The notes: generated by a model from the letters alone, not told the origin. Numbered from the stretch's first letter, positions 30,748 to 46,155 are shown. The stretch is 64,000 nt of DNA from an uncultured Prevotella sp. (GCA_902798285.1 CADBVZ010000001.1:62001-126000), one strand, 5' to 3'. Program-made: numbers and translations.

Positions 30748-32574
30748 ATGAAACATTTACTAACCACTTTCGCCTTGGCTTGTCTGGGATTGACGGCCCT
30801 GGCACAGAATTCCACCTCCCCCAACGGGAAGATTACCATCGCTACTGCTGATAACGGACTCAAGGTGTGCTATCAGGAGCAAGTTGTACTCAACATCCCT
30901 GCCATCGGTTTTGAAGGTGCCTCGACATTATCTCAACTCAAGTTTGTGCGCGACGTAAACGATGATTATACCATGTTGGCAGGCAAACGTCTTCATGCCA
31001 CCAATGCCGCTAAGGAGTATCAGGCCTCGTTGGGCGAGAACACCCGCATCGTAGTGAGACTCTATAACGACGGTGTGGCCTTCCGCTACGAGTTGAGCGG
31101 ACTGAATGGTTGCAAGGCACCCAAGGAGTTGACTACCTTTCTCATCCCAGAGGGCACCAAGCGCTGGATGCAGAACTGGTGTGACTCTAACGAGGAACTC
31201 TTTCCCCTTGCCACTACGTATAAGGCAGCTCCTAATCGACGCCACTACGAGAAAAATGCCGACGGCTATGCCATCCATTGGGCTTATCCAGCCCTGCTAG
31301 AACCTGCTGAGGGTATTTTCGCCCTGATTAGTGAGGCAAACATTGAGCGTCGCCAGAGTGCCTCCACCATCTACAATGAGGGTGAACTCTATCGTGTAAC
31401 ACCTTCAGAGAACGAGGTTTCACTCACAGGCGATTGGCACACTCCCTGGCGTGTAGCCATCATCGGCAATCTGGCTGATGTAGTTGCCTCCACACTCATT
31501 ACCGATGTGTCAGAACCTTGTCAGATAGAGGATACCAGTTGGATACAGCCTGGTGTAGTATCATGGATTTATTGGGCTTACAATCATGGTTCGAACGACT
31601 ATAACATCATTTGCAAATACGTCGACATGGCAGCTACACTCCATCTGCCTTACGTACTCATCGATGCTGAGTGGGATGAGATGATGGATGGCAAGACTAT
31701 TGAGGATGCCGTAGCCTACGCCAAATCGAAGAATATCAAGCCCATCATTTGGTACAACTCTTCCGTGGGTTGGATCGATGGTGCTCCCACACCTAAGTTC
31801 CGCCTCAACAAGCCTGAGGATCGCGAGAAGGAATTCGCCTGGTGCGAGAAGATCGGTGTGGCTGGTGTGAAGATCGACTTCTTCTCGGGTGAGAGTCAGA
31901 TGAATATGGACTTCTGTCTCGATCTGCTCGAGAGTGCCTCAAAGCATCATCTGCTGGTAAACTTCCATGGAGCAGCTGTACCCCGTGGTTGGCAACGCAC
32001 TTGGCCTAACCTGCTGAGTACAGAGGGTGTATATGGTGCTGAGTGGTATAATAACGTACCTACCTTTACCAAGGCAGCAGCCCGTCATAATGCTACTCTG
32101 CCCTTCACACGCAACGTCATTGGTCCGATGGACTATACCCCCTGCGCCTTCAGCGATTCACAGCATCCGCATATCACATCGAATGCCCATGAGTTGGCAC
32201 TCACCGTACTCTATGAGAGTGGTTTGCAACATCTGGCTGATAAACCTGAGAGCTACTTTGCCCAGCCTCAGGAGGTACAGCAGTTCTTCGGACAACTGCC
32301 CACGATATGGGATGAAACACGTCTCGTAAGCGGATATCCTGGCGAGAGTACCGTCATAGCCCGTCGTCATGGCGACACCTGGTATGTGGCTGGTATCAAC
32401 GGACGTGATGAAGCTCAGACACTCAAGACAGACCTGAGTTTCATTGGTGAGACCAAGAGTATCCAACTCTTTGCTGACGAGGCCGGCAAACCCTGGGTTA
32501 TTACTAACCCCGCATCGCTGCCCTCAGAGATTATGTGCCAGCCCCGTGGCGGTTTCGTACTGGTTATCAAGTAA
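30748..32574 (+). CDS. GH97 retaining alpha-galactosidase-like enzyme
   Basis: 608 residues with a signal peptide (MKHLLTTFALACLGLTALAQ). GH97 N-terminal sandwich and barrel are clear (IEDTSWIQPG, YVLIDAEWDE). Unlike the GH97 at 11503, it carries an aspartate nucleophile in GVKIDFFSGES and lacks the HEATRPTG glutamate site (here VNFHGAAVPRG). These are features of the retaining alpha-galactosidase branch. It should remove alpha-galactose (or beta-L-arabinopyranose) decorations from complex xylan in the periplasm. The genes before and after are each separated by 12 bases. Confidence 0.88.
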   Translation: MKHLLTTFALACLGLTALAQNSTSPNGKITIATADNGLKVCYQEQVVLNIPAIGFEGASTLSQLKFVRDVNDDYTMLAGKRLHATNAAKEYQASLGENTRIVVRLYNDGVAFRYELSGLNGCKAPKELTTFLIPEGTKRWMQNWCDSNEELFPLATTYKAAPNRRHYEKNADGYAIHWAYPALLEPAEGIFALISEANIERRQSASTIYNEGELYRVTPSENEVSLTGDWHTPWRVAIIGNLADVVASTLITDVSEPCQIEDTSWIQPGVVSWIYWAYNHGSNDYNIICKYVDMAATLHLPYVLIDAEWDEMMDGKTIEDAVAYAKSKNIKPIIWYNSSVGWIDGAPTPKFRLNKPEDREKEFAWCEKIGVAGVKIDFFSGESQMNMDFCLDLLESASKHHLLVNFHGAAVPRGWQRTWPNLLSTEGVYGAEWYNNVPTFTKAAARHNATLPFTRNVIGPMDYTPCAFSDSQHPHITSNAHELALTVLYESGLQHLADKPESYFAQPQEVQQFFGQLPTIWDETRLVSGYPGESTVIARRHGDTWYVAGINGRDEAQTLKTDLSFIGETKSIQLFADEAGKPWVITNPASLPSEIMCQPRGGFVLVIK

Positions 32575-32586
32575 ATCCATGAATCT

Positions 32587-34296
32587 ATGAATAGATTTAT
32601 CATCATCCTGGCTTCGCTGCTGGCAATTGGAGTAAAGGCACAAATAGCACCCTGTGGTCCATTGCCCAATGCCAACCAGTTGCGCTGGCAGGATATGGAG
32701 ATGTATGCCTTTATTCATTATTCACTTAACACCTATACCGATCAAGAATGGGGGTTTGGCAATGAGGATCCCAAGTTGTTCAATCCCTCTAGTCTTGATT
32801 GTCGTCAATGGGCACGAGTCTGTAAACAGTCTGGCATGCGAGGCATCATCTTCACGGCCAAGCACCATTGCGGATTCTGCATGTGGCCCTCAGCCTATAC
32901 AGAGTATTCCGTGAAAAACTCGCCTTGGAAGGATGGTAAGGGTGATGTTGTGCGCGAACTGGCTGAGGCTTGTCGCGAGGAAGGTCTCGAGTTTGCTGTC
33001 TATCTCTCGCCATGGGATCGTAACCATCCGGAATATGGACGACCAGAATACGTCACATACTTCCGCAACCAGTTGCGCGAGTTGCTCACCAACTATGGCG
33101 ACATCTTCGAAGTGTGGTTCGATGGTGCCAATGGAGGCGATGGCTGGTATGGTGGTGCTAACGAGACACGCAAGATTGATCGTACCACCTACTACGAGTG
33201 GCCTGAGACTTACAAGATGATTCGTGATTTACAACCCAAATGCCTCATCTGGAACGATGGTAGCGATCGAGGCGACTTGCGCTGGGTAGGTACGGAAGCT
33301 GGTAATGTGGGCGAAACCAATTGGAGTCTGCTCTACCACGATGGCGAGGTGCCCTACCAGATGTTACATTATGGTGTGGAACAGGGCGATGTATGGTGTC
33401 CTGGCGAGACGAACACCAGCATCCGTCCAGGTTGGTTCTATCACGATGCAGAGAACGAACACGTGAAGAGTCTGTCAAAGCTGATGGACACCTATTATAA
33501 ATCGGTAGGTCGTAACTCCACACTCTTGCTCAACTTCCCCATCGCCCCCAATGGCCGCATCCATCCCAACGATAGTCTGCGAGGCATCGCCTTCAAGAAA
33601 ATGATTGATGAGGTGTTTGTGAAAGGGAAGGTGGTTTCTAAGATGAAACAATCGGGTCCATCCACGATTCTCGACTTTGGCAAGCCCACTTCTATCAATC
33701 GTTTCCTCGCAGAAGAAGACATTGCACAAGGCCAGCGAGTAAGTAAATTCTCGTTAGAAGCTGAGGTCGATGGAAAGTGGCTACCCTTGAAGGATGCCCT
33801 TGTGGATGAGGGCGATGGACTCACTACCATAGGTCATCGTCGCATCATCTGCTTCCCCACTGTTAAGGCCACGAAACTCCGCTTTACGATTCTTGACAGC
33901 AAGTGCGAGCCCATCATCAAGAAACTGGATGTTTACCTCGCCCCAGAACTCACAGCCGATATTCCTGATGCTGGCGAGAAGAAATCCTCTGCCCTTCACA
34001 TTTTCTTCAGCTCGCCCATGCAGATGTTCATCGATTGGGATACGGAGCAGACCATCTCTACTTTCCGCTATCTGCCTCCACAAGGCGATGGTGTCATCAC
34101 CCATTACACCCTCTGGGGTTCTACTGACTGGAGCAACTGGACCAAACTCGCCTCTGGCGAATTCTCCAACATCGTGAACAACCCCATCTGGCAAACCATT
34201 AAGTTCGCCCCCACCAAAATCCGCATGCTCCGCTTTGAAGCCGATCGCCTTCATTCAGGCACTCGCATGGGCTATGGCGACATTGAAATCAAATAA
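32587..34296 (+). CDS. GH29 alpha-L-fucosidase-like glycosidase
   Basis: 569 residues with a signal peptide (MNRFIIILASLLAIGVKAQ). GH29 barrel signatures are WARVCKQSGMRGIIFTAKHH and the nucleophile region EVWFDGANGG. The C-terminal third (about 370-569) looks like a beta-sandwich with F5/8-type character ending FEADRLHSGTRMGYGDIEI. The family removes alpha-L-fucose; some relatives act on alpha-L-galactose, which occurs on cereal glucuronoarabinoxylan and would fit this locus. It is the last gene of the GH115 operon, and a twin-palindrome repeat follows. Confidence 0.88.
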   Translation: MNRFIIILASLLAIGVKAQIAPCGPLPNANQLRWQDMEMYAFIHYSLNTYTDQEWGFGNEDPKLFNPSSLDCRQWARVCKQSGMRGIIFTAKHHCGFCMWPSAYTEYSVKNSPWKDGKGDVVRELAEACREEGLEFAVYLSPWDRNHPEYGRPEYVTYFRNQLRELLTNYGDIFEVWFDGANGGDGWYGGANETRKIDRTTYYEWPETYKMIRDLQPKCLIWNDGSDRGDLRWVGTEAGNVGETNWSLLYHDGEVPYQMLHYGVEQGDVWCPGETNTSIRPGWFYHDAENEHVKSLSKLMDTYYKSVGRNSTLLLNFPIAPNGRIHPNDSLRGIAFKKMIDEVFVKGKVVSKMKQSGPSTILDFGKPTSINRFLAEEDIAQGQRVSKFSLEAEVDGKWLPLKDALVDEGDGLTTIGHRRIICFPTVKATKLRFTILDSKCEPIIKKLDVYLAPELTADIPDAGEKKSSALHIFFSSPMQMFIDWDTEQTISTFRYLPPQGDGVITHYTLWGSTDWSNWTKLASGEFSNIVNNPIWQTIKFAPTKIRMLRFEADRLHSGTRMGYGDIEIK

Positions 34297-34309
34297 ATCA
34301 CCTCGGATA

Positions 34310-34497
34310 GGCAAAAACTGAGGCTAAAACAGTCACTTTAAGCCGTTGAAAGTCAGGTGGATATACTTTTAAAGGGTTGTTTTGAACGTTATAAGCAAAT
34401 AAATTCTCTAGAGAATTTCGGACTTTACTACGTCAAAAGTCTAGGTTTACTCCGTCTAAACCTCCAAATTCTCTAGAGAATTTCCAAGGGGGCAAGT
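34310..34497 (-). repeat. Twin-palindrome repeat element, copy A
   Basis: Two copies of the perfect palindrome AAATTCTCTAGAGAATTT (34401-34418 and 34466-34483) start 65 bases apart. On the minus strand the spacer holds the hairpin GGTTTAGACGGAGTAAACC and a second with stem GACTTT/AAAGTC. Its reverse complement matches copy B at 57491-57680 well beyond the palindromes (shared TATAACGT-CAAAAC and GACTTTCAACGG). The 294-base gap 34297-34590 holds no gene. Confidence 0.88.
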
Positions 34498-34590
34498 TTT
34501 ACCCTCAAAGATTACCTTGTTTTTTCTTCGACTTTAGACAATCCATCGATAGGCAATAGATCATCTTTCGAGAGGCTTTTGTTAACATCT

Positions 34591-37647
<3,057 letters not shown>

Positions 37648-37652
37648 TTATC

Positions 37653-37683
37653 ATGCTAAGATTTTACCGACTTCTTTTAGCAT
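37653..37683. promoter_or_regulatory. Inverted repeat upstream of the GH2 promoter
   Basis: ATGCTAA (37653-37659) and TTAGCAT (37677-37683) are perfect inverted copies 17 bases apart, just upstream of the GH2 -7 element. It is a candidate binding site for a regulator other than the HTCS. Confidence 0.45.
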
Positions 37684-37716
37684 TATCTCGCTATTTTACA
37701 ATTATCAGGCAAGTGT

Positions 37717-37782
37717 TGATACAAATTCCAAAGATTATGATACAATTACCCCTTGCAGAATAAAGATTTTATTGTATCTTTG
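37717..37782 (+). promoter_or_regulatory. HTCS-type operator and promoter of the GH31 operon
   Basis: TGATACAAATTCC at 37717 and TGATACAATTACC at 37738 are 21 bases apart. TATCTTTG begins at 37775, 58 bases after the first repeat. Confidence 0.85.
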
Positions 37783-37812
37783 CAGCCGAAACCTAATCAT
37801 CATTATTTCGAC

Positions 37813-40137
37813 ATGAGAAGACTGTATATGCTGGCCGTAATGGCCATTGGTCTGATTCAGGCCAAAGCGCAGGAGGTGAAAGTGGAGTTTTTCACCCCTC
37901 AGATTGTGCATATTGTTAAGGGGCAGCCCACACAGACCCGTGTGATAACGGCGATACCTGATAACGCTGTTGCAAGCAAGCAGGGTAACACTTGGAAAAG
38001 TGAGGCACTCACCATAAAGCTGGATGCCAAGGGCAATCTAACTTTCCTCGACAGTAAAGGCAAGGTGCTGCTGAGAGAAAAAGACTATGACGTCAACGAT
38101 GCACGCCAGACGTTCACCCTCGACAAAGGCGAAGCCATCTACGGACTGGGCACCATCCAGAATGGTAAGATGAATCGTAGAGGCGAGAAGAAACGCATGG
38201 AGCAGTCGAACCTAGAGGACTTCCAGAACGTGCTGCAGAGCATCAAGGGCTGGGGCATCTACTGGGAGAACTACTCACCCACGCTATTTGAGGATAATGC
38301 TAACGGCATGACCTTCGACTCCGAGGTTGGCGAGGGCATAGATTACTACTTCATGTATGGTGGCAATGCTGACGGGGTGATCGCCCAAATGCGTCATCTG
38401 AGTGGCGACGTACCTATGTTCCCCCTCTGGACCTACGGATTCTGGCAATCGAAGGAACGTTACAAGACAGCTGCAGAAACAGAGAGTATCGTGGATAAAT
38501 ATCGCGAGTTGCAGGTGCCTCTGGATGGTATCATACAGGACTGGCAGTACTGGGGAAGCAACTATCTTTGGAATGCGATGGATTTCCTCTCTGAGGATTT
38601 CCAGAAAGGTCCGCAACTCATCAAGAACGTACATGAGAAGCACGCCCATTTCATGATTTCTATCTGGGCAAGCTTTGGGCCACAGACAAGACAGTTCCGC
38701 GAGTTGGATGAGAAAGGACTGTTGCTGCCTATCGAGACTTGGCCCCAGAGTGGCATCTCACATATCTGGCCCCCTGTGATGGAGTATCCCTCAGGTGTGA
38801 AAGTATATGATGCCTTCAGTCCCGTGGCACGTGATATCTATTGGAAATATCTGAAAACGCTCTACGACTATGGCACAGATGCCTGGTGGATGGACTCTAC
38901 AGATCCTGACTTCTTCAATCCGAGAGAATCAGACTACGAACACCCTGTGACTGGTGGCACTTGGCGTTCACTGCGTAATGCCTTCCCCTTGGAAACGGTG
39001 CGTGGAGTGTATGAAAAACAAAGGAGTACAGGAGAAGAGAAACGTGTCTTTATCATGACGCGCTCGTCGTATGCAGGTCAGCAGCACTACGGATCAAACA
39101 TGTGGAGTGGTGATGTTGCCTCATCGTGGGATATGCTGAGGAAGCAAGTGCCAGCAGGACTGAGTTTCTCGCTGACTGGTAATCCCAATTTCAATACAGA
39201 TATCGGTGGTTTCTTCTGTGGCTCATACAATACCAAGGGTTCAGGCTCTGCCCCCAAGAATCCACAGTTCCAGGAGCTTTACGTGCGCTGGATGCAATAT
39301 GGACTCTTTTGTCCAGTATTCCGCAGTCATGGCGCTGATGCGCCTCGTGAGATTTGGCAGTTTGGACAGAAGGGTGAGCCAGTCTATGATGCCATTGAGA
39401 AGATGATCCGTCTACGCTATCGTCTTATACCTTATTTATATAGTACAGCCTGGCAGGTGACTTCGGAGAACGAGAGTTATCTGCGTCCGTTGTTCAGTGA
39501 CTTCGCCCTGGACAAAAAGGTATGGGATATGACGGATGAGTTTATGTTTGGACGCCAGATTCTGGCCGCTCCCATCCTTGATCCACAATATACAGAGGAG
39601 AAGATTATCCGCGAAGATGCCATGACGGGATGGAACCGTAAAGAGATGACAGTTGATAGTGGACAGTTGACAATTGATTGGACTGCCACCAAGACCGCCA
39701 CCAAGTATCTGCCTAAGGGTGCTATATGGTATGACTTCTGGACTGGTAAGCAGTATAAGGGCGGACAGAACGTAGTGCTCACCACCTGCTTTGATCAGGT
39801 GCCTATGTTCGTAAAGGCTGGCAGCATCCTGCCTCTTGGTCCAGAGATGCAGTATGTAGGTGAGAAGGCATGGGATAATTTGGAGCTCCGCCTCTACCCT
39901 GGTGCTGATGGAGCCTTTACCCTCTATGAGGACGAGGGCGACAACTATAATTACGAAAAAGGCATTTACAGCACCATCAACTTCAACTGGAATGACAAGA
40001 CTCGCACCCTGACTATCGGCACAAGGAAAGGCGATTATCCTGGTATGCTGAAGAATCGTCAGTTTACCATCATACTTCCTGATGGCACGACAAAGGCCAT
40101 CGACTACGATGGAACGGAAAGTACTATTAAGTTTTAA
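37813..40137 (+). CDS. GH31 alpha-xylosidase/alpha-glucosidase-type enzyme
   Basis: 774 residues from MRRLYMLAVMAIGLIQAKAQ (signal peptide). The open frame extends 20 codons upstream, but the promoter at 37775 excludes that start. GH31 N-terminal sandwich and barrel are present, with nucleophile D361 in WWMDSTDP and acid/base D434 in WSGDVASSW. In a complex-xylan locus alpha-xylosidase activity is the best guess. Residues about 612-623 (MTVDSGQLTIDW) are encoded by the heptamer repeat found between other genes, inserted in frame between the barrel and a C-terminal sandwich. A GH43 gene follows 27 bases on. Confidence 0.92.
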   Translation: MRRLYMLAVMAIGLIQAKAQEVKVEFFTPQIVHIVKGQPTQTRVITAIPDNAVASKQGNTWKSEALTIKLDAKGNLTFLDSKGKVLLREKDYDVNDARQTFTLDKGEAIYGLGTIQNGKMNRRGEKKRMEQSNLEDFQNVLQSIKGWGIYWENYSPTLFEDNANGMTFDSEVGEGIDYYFMYGGNADGVIAQMRHLSGDVPMFPLWTYGFWQSKERYKTAAETESIVDKYRELQVPLDGIIQDWQYWGSNYLWNAMDFLSEDFQKGPQLIKNVHEKHAHFMISIWASFGPQTRQFRELDEKGLLLPIETWPQSGISHIWPPVMEYPSGVKVYDAFSPVARDIYWKYLKTLYDYGTDAWWMDSTDPDFFNPRESDYEHPVTGGTWRSLRNAFPLETVRGVYEKQRSTGEEKRVFIMTRSSYAGQQHYGSNMWSGDVASSWDMLRKQVPAGLSFSLTGNPNFNTDIGGFFCGSYNTKGSGSAPKNPQFQELYVRWMQYGLFCPVFRSHGADAPREIWQFGQKGEPVYDAIEKMIRLRYRLIPYLYSTAWQVTSENESYLRPLFSDFALDKKVWDMTDEFMFGRQILAAPILDPQYTEEKIIREDAMTGWNRKEMTVDSGQLTIDWTATKTATKYLPKGAIWYDFWTGKQYKGGQNVVLTTCFDQVPMFVKAGSILPLGPEMQYVGEKAWDNLELRLYPGADGAFTLYEDEGDNYNYEKGIYSTINFNWNDKTRTLTIGTRKGDYPGMLKNRQFTIILPDGTTKAIDYDGTESTIKF
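39652..39679 (+). repeat. Heptamer repeat inside the GH31 coding region
   Basis: Units GTTGATA, GTGGACA, GTTGACA and ATTGATT form a 28-base run of the heptamer family, read through as part of TVDSGQLTID. The frame is preserved. Confidence 0.8.
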
Positions 40138-40164
40138 AGGCAAATAGATAAATAACAAAACAAT

Positions 40165-41802
40165 ATGAAACAAAAACTATTCCATTCACTACTGGCAGCC
40201 ATGCTGCTGATGCCTGCTACAGGCGTCATGGCTGACGATTATGAGACACTGAATACCGAGCCCATTCATAACCCGATGCTGTGGGCAGATGTACCCGATC
40301 CTGACATCATCCGTGTGGGCGACACATTCTATCTGGTGAGCACTACGATGCACCTAATGCCTGGTGCACCCATCATGAAATCGAAGGATCTGAAGAACTG
40401 GGAAACCGTAGGTTACATCTTCGACAAGCTGACAGACTCGCCCAAGTACGACCTGCAACAGGGTACTGCCTATGGTCGTGGTCAGTGGGCCACCTCACTC
40501 AAGTATCATAACGGCAAATTCTATGCCCTGCTGGCTCCTAATGAGCAAGGCAAAATGGGTGACACCTACATCTTCTCGGCAGAAAAGGCAGAAGGTCCGT
40601 GGACCATCGTATCGCGCATGCGCCATTTCCACGACTGTTCGCTTTTCTTCGACGACGATAACCGTGTTTATGTCATCTATGGCACAGGCGAGATGATGGA
40701 ACTAAAGCCCGACTTGAGCGACGTAATCGAAGGCACCCACCAGCAGATCTTCCAGCGTGAAGAGGATGAGAAGGGATTATTGGAAGGTAGTCGTGTTATC
40801 AAGCACAACGGCAAGTATTACCTGCTGATGATTTCGCACGTCTATGCCCCTGGCAAGCATCGTCGCGAGGTATGCTACAGAGCCGACGATATCCATGGTC
40901 CTTGGGAAAAGCAGGTGATTCTGCAGAGCGAGTTCGGTGGATTCAGCTATGAGGCCCAGGGAACCATTGTTGACACTGAGGACGGCGACTGGTATGGTAT
41001 CATCTTCCAAGACCGTGGTGGTGTAGGTCGTGTACTCACCGTGATGCCCTGTCGTTGGATTAACGGCTGGCCTATGTTGGGCGACGAGAACGGCAAGGTG
41101 CCTGATACAGTCCGTCCATTGAAGAGTGGAGAGCCCGAGGCTCACATCGTAAAGACTGATGACTTCAATTGTGCAAAATTGGGGTTACACTGGCAGTGGA
41201 ATCACAACCCCATCGACAACGCCTGGAGTCTGACGGAGCGTCCAGGATTCCTGCGTCTGAAGACTAATCGCGTAGTCAACAGCATCTACCTGGCTCCCAA
41301 CACACTGACACAGCGTATGGAGGGACCACGGTGCAGTGGTGGCATCGTGATGGATCTTTCGAAGATGAAGGATGGCGATTGTGCAGGATTGGCAGCCTTT
41401 AACAGCGATACAGGTGCCCTAACCATCAAAAAGAAGGGTAAAAAACTTGTATTGGAGGTGAATGAACTGAAGGTGGAACTGACCGATCGCGACAAAGAAG
41501 TAAAGAACGTAGAGGAGAAAACCATCGAGAGCGTGGAGTTAAAACAGCAGAAGGTCTGGCTGAAGATTGATGCTGATTTCCGTCCGCAGGCGGAACGAAA
41601 AGGTATGATGCCTGGCACCGATATGGCCCAATTCTTCTATAGTCTTGATGGTGAGAACTGGACGAAGATCGGCAATGACTATAAGATGGGATTCGACTGG
41701 CGTCGTTTCTTCATGGGACAGAAATTCGGTATTTTCTGCTATGCCACGAAAAAGGCAGGCGGATACGTGGATGTAGATGAATTCTTCTACGAACGTCGAT
41801 AA
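40165..41802 (+). CDS. GH43 beta-xylosidase/arabinofuranosidase (GH43_12-like)
   Basis: 545 residues with a signal peptide (MKQKLFHSLLAAMLLMPATG). The five-bladed propeller shows the catalytic base in ADVPDPDIIRVGDTFYLVST and the acid region in LLEGSRVIKHNGKYYLL. A C-terminal beta-sandwich from about residue 330 (DDFNCAKLGLHWQWNHNPID) is the module usual in subfamily 12-type enzymes. It should act on xylose or arabinose units of arabinoxylan. It is the second gene of the GH31 operon, and the CE6-CE1 promoter follows. Confidence 0.9.
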   Translation: MKQKLFHSLLAAMLLMPATGVMADDYETLNTEPIHNPMLWADVPDPDIIRVGDTFYLVSTTMHLMPGAPIMKSKDLKNWETVGYIFDKLTDSPKYDLQQGTAYGRGQWATSLKYHNGKFYALLAPNEQGKMGDTYIFSAEKAEGPWTIVSRMRHFHDCSLFFDDDNRVYVIYGTGEMMELKPDLSDVIEGTHQQIFQREEDEKGLLEGSRVIKHNGKYYLLMISHVYAPGKHRREVCYRADDIHGPWEKQVILQSEFGGFSYEAQGTIVDTEDGDWYGIIFQDRGGVGRVLTVMPCRWINGWPMLGDENGKVPDTVRPLKSGEPEAHIVKTDDFNCAKLGLHWQWNHNPIDNAWSLTERPGFLRLKTNRVVNSIYLAPNTLTQRMEGPRCSGGIVMDLSKMKDGDCAGLAAFNSDTGALTIKKKGKKLVLEVNELKVELTDRDKEVKNVEEKTIESVELKQQKVWLKIDADFRPQAERKGMMPGTDMAQFFYSLDGENWTKIGNDYKMGFDWRRFFMGQKFGIFCYATKKAGGYVDVDEFFYERR

Positions 41803-41845
41803 ACAGGATATCTTTAGGAAAGGTTAACAATCCTCGGAAATCCCA

Positions 41846-43936
<2,091 letters not shown>

Positions 43937-43971
43937 ATTCATTAATAATTATACAAATTACCAAAGAGATT

Positions 43972-46152
43972 ATGAAAAAGCTATTACTTGGACTTACATT
44001 GCTCGTAGCGGGCAGTTCGTCAGCATTTGCACAGTGGGGCCGTCCTATCGACTTCGCTGAAGGACCTGGTTTGAAGGACGCCTACAAGGATTACTTCACC
44101 ATCGGTGTAGCGGTGAACAAGACTAACGTATCTGATCCCACTCAGATGGAGATCATTAAAAAACAGTTTAACAGCGTTACCGCTGAGAACGCCTGGAAGC
44201 CAGGCGAAATTCATCCGAAAGAGGGTGTCTGGAACTTCGGTTTAGCCGACAGTATTGCCAACTTCTGTCGCGAGAACGGTATCAAAATGCGTGGTCACTG
44301 TCTATGCTGGCATTCTCAGTTTGCCGACTGGATGTTTACCGACAAGAAGGGTAAACCGGTGAAGAAAGAAGTGTTCTATGAGCGTCTGCGCGAACATATC
44401 CACACAGTGGTTAACCGCTACAAGGATGTGGTATATGCTTGGGATGTGGTGAACGAGGCTATTGCCGACGACAACATGATGTTCCGTTCATTCCGTCCAG
44501 GTGTCAAGCCCAGCCCCTATCGTCAGAGCCGTCACTTCGAGCTCTGTGGCGACGAGTTCATAGCCAAGGCTTTCGAGTTTGCACGCGAGGCTGATCCTAC
44601 TGGTGTGCTCATCTACAACGACTACAGCACTGTGGATCCCGGCAAGCGCGAGCGTATTTACGAGATGGTGAAGAAGATGAAAGAAGCTGGCGTGCCCATC
44701 GATGGTATCGGTATGCAGGGTCACTACAATATCTACTTCCCTGACGAGGAGGCACTCGACAAGACTATTACCCGTTTCAGCGAGATTGTGAATACCATCC
44801 ACATCACCGAGCTCGACCTGCGTACCAACATGGAAAGTGGTGGTCAGCTGATGTTCTCACGTGGCGAGGCTAAGCCTCAGGCTGGTTATATCGCTACACT
44901 GCAGGAGGACCAGTACAACCGTATCTTCAAGATTTTCCGTAAGCATAAGGATGTCATCAAGAACGTAACCTTCTGGAATCTGAGCGATAAAGACTCTTGG
45001 CTCGGTGTCAACAACCACCCACTGCCTTTCGACGAGAACTTCAAGGCAAAGCGTTCACTGCAGGTGATTCGCGATTTCAACGTTGCTGCTGATAACTACG
45101 TACCAAAGGATGACTGGGTACCCAATCCCAAAAATCAGCCCGGACAGGAGTATCCCCAGGTTAACAGCGAAGGTTTTGCACGCTTCCGTGTTGAGGCTCC
45201 CGATGCTAAGTCAGTCATCGTAAGCCTGGGTCTTGGTGGTCGTGGCGGTACTGTACTCCGTAAAGATAAGGATGGTGTATGGGTAGGCACTACTGAGGGC
45301 CCGATGGATCCTGGTTTCCACTACTATCACCTCACCATTGATGGCGGTGTAGTAAACGATCCTGGTACACATAATTATTTCGGTAGCTGTCGTTGGGAAA
45401 GTGGTATCGAGATTCCTGCTCCCGATCAGGACTTCTATGCTCTCCGCACCGACATTCCTCACGGTAACATTACACAGGTTCGCTTCTATTCTCCGAGCCT
45501 TGGCAAGATGCAGGTTGCCAATGTATACCTGCCTAATGGCTACGGCAAACTCGTAAAGGGTAAGCAGGAGCGCTATCCGGTACTCTACCTGCAGCATGGC
45601 TGGGGTGAGAACGAGACCAGCTGGCCCGTACAGGGACATACCGGTGAGATTATGGACAATCTGATTGCCGACGGCAAGATCAAGCCCTTCATCGTGGTGA
45701 TGGCTTATGGTCTGACCAACGACTTCAAGTTTGGCACCATCGGCAAGTTCACTGCCGAGGAGTTTGAGAAGGTACTCGTCGACGAACTCGTACCTTTCAT
45801 CGACAAGAACTTCCTGACCAAAGCCGACAAGTGGAACCGTGCAATGGCCGGTCTGTCAATGGGTGGTATGGAGACCAAGCTCATCACCCTGCGTCGTCCT
45901 GAGGCCTTCGGTTACTGGGGTCTGCTCAGCGGTGGCATGTACATGCCCGAGGAGATCAAAGATCCGAAGTGCGTGAAGTATATCTTCGAGGGTTGCGGCT
46001 CTAAGGAGAATCCCGACGGCATCAACAAGAGTGTCGAGGCCCTGAAAGCAGCTGGTTTCAATGCAGAAGGACTGGTATCTGAAGGTACCGCTCATGAGTT
46101 CCTGACATGGCGTCGTTGCCTCTATCAGATGGCTCAGAGCCTGTTCAAATAA
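43972..46152 (+). CDS. xyn10D-fae1A: Bifunctional GH10 endoxylanase / CE1 feruloyl esterase
   Basis: 726 residues with a signal peptide (MKKLLLGLTLLVAGSSSAFAQ). The GH10 barrel has acid/base E162 in WDVVNEA and nucleophile E280 in HITELDLR. After about residue 390 comes a CBM48-like Ig domain and then a CE1 esterase with S629 in GLSMGG and His in GTAHEFLTWRR. The same architecture is known in P. ruminicola 23 (Xyn10D-Fae1A), where it cuts xylan and releases ferulate; the symbol rests on that resemblance. It lies 35 bases after the CE6-CE1 gene in one operon and is followed by a strong terminator. Confidence 0.93.
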   Translation: MKKLLLGLTLLVAGSSSAFAQWGRPIDFAEGPGLKDAYKDYFTIGVAVNKTNVSDPTQMEIIKKQFNSVTAENAWKPGEIHPKEGVWNFGLADSIANFCRENGIKMRGHCLCWHSQFADWMFTDKKGKPVKKEVFYERLREHIHTVVNRYKDVVYAWDVVNEAIADDNMMFRSFRPGVKPSPYRQSRHFELCGDEFIAKAFEFAREADPTGVLIYNDYSTVDPGKRERIYEMVKKMKEAGVPIDGIGMQGHYNIYFPDEEALDKTITRFSEIVNTIHITELDLRTNMESGGQLMFSRGEAKPQAGYIATLQEDQYNRIFKIFRKHKDVIKNVTFWNLSDKDSWLGVNNHPLPFDENFKAKRSLQVIRDFNVAADNYVPKDDWVPNPKNQPGQEYPQVNSEGFARFRVEAPDAKSVIVSLGLGGRGGTVLRKDKDGVWVGTTEGPMDPGFHYYHLTIDGGVVNDPGTHNYFGSCRWESGIEIPAPDQDFYALRTDIPHGNITQVRFYSPSLGKMQVANVYLPNGYGKLVKGKQERYPVLYLQHGWGENETSWPVQGHTGEIMDNLIADGKIKPFIVVMAYGLTNDFKFGTIGKFTAEEFEKVLVDELVPFIDKNFLTKADKWNRAMAGLSMGGMETKLITLRRPEAFGYWGLLSGGMYMPEEIKDPKCVKYIFEGCGSKENPDGINKSVEALKAAGFNAEGLVSEGTAHEFLTWRRCLYQMAQSLFK

Positions 46153-46155
46153 GCA

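Noticed and set aside
34297..34590. Possible small gene between GH29 and GH2
   Set aside because: No open frame with a start and family resemblance; the interval is filled by the twin-palindrome repeat.
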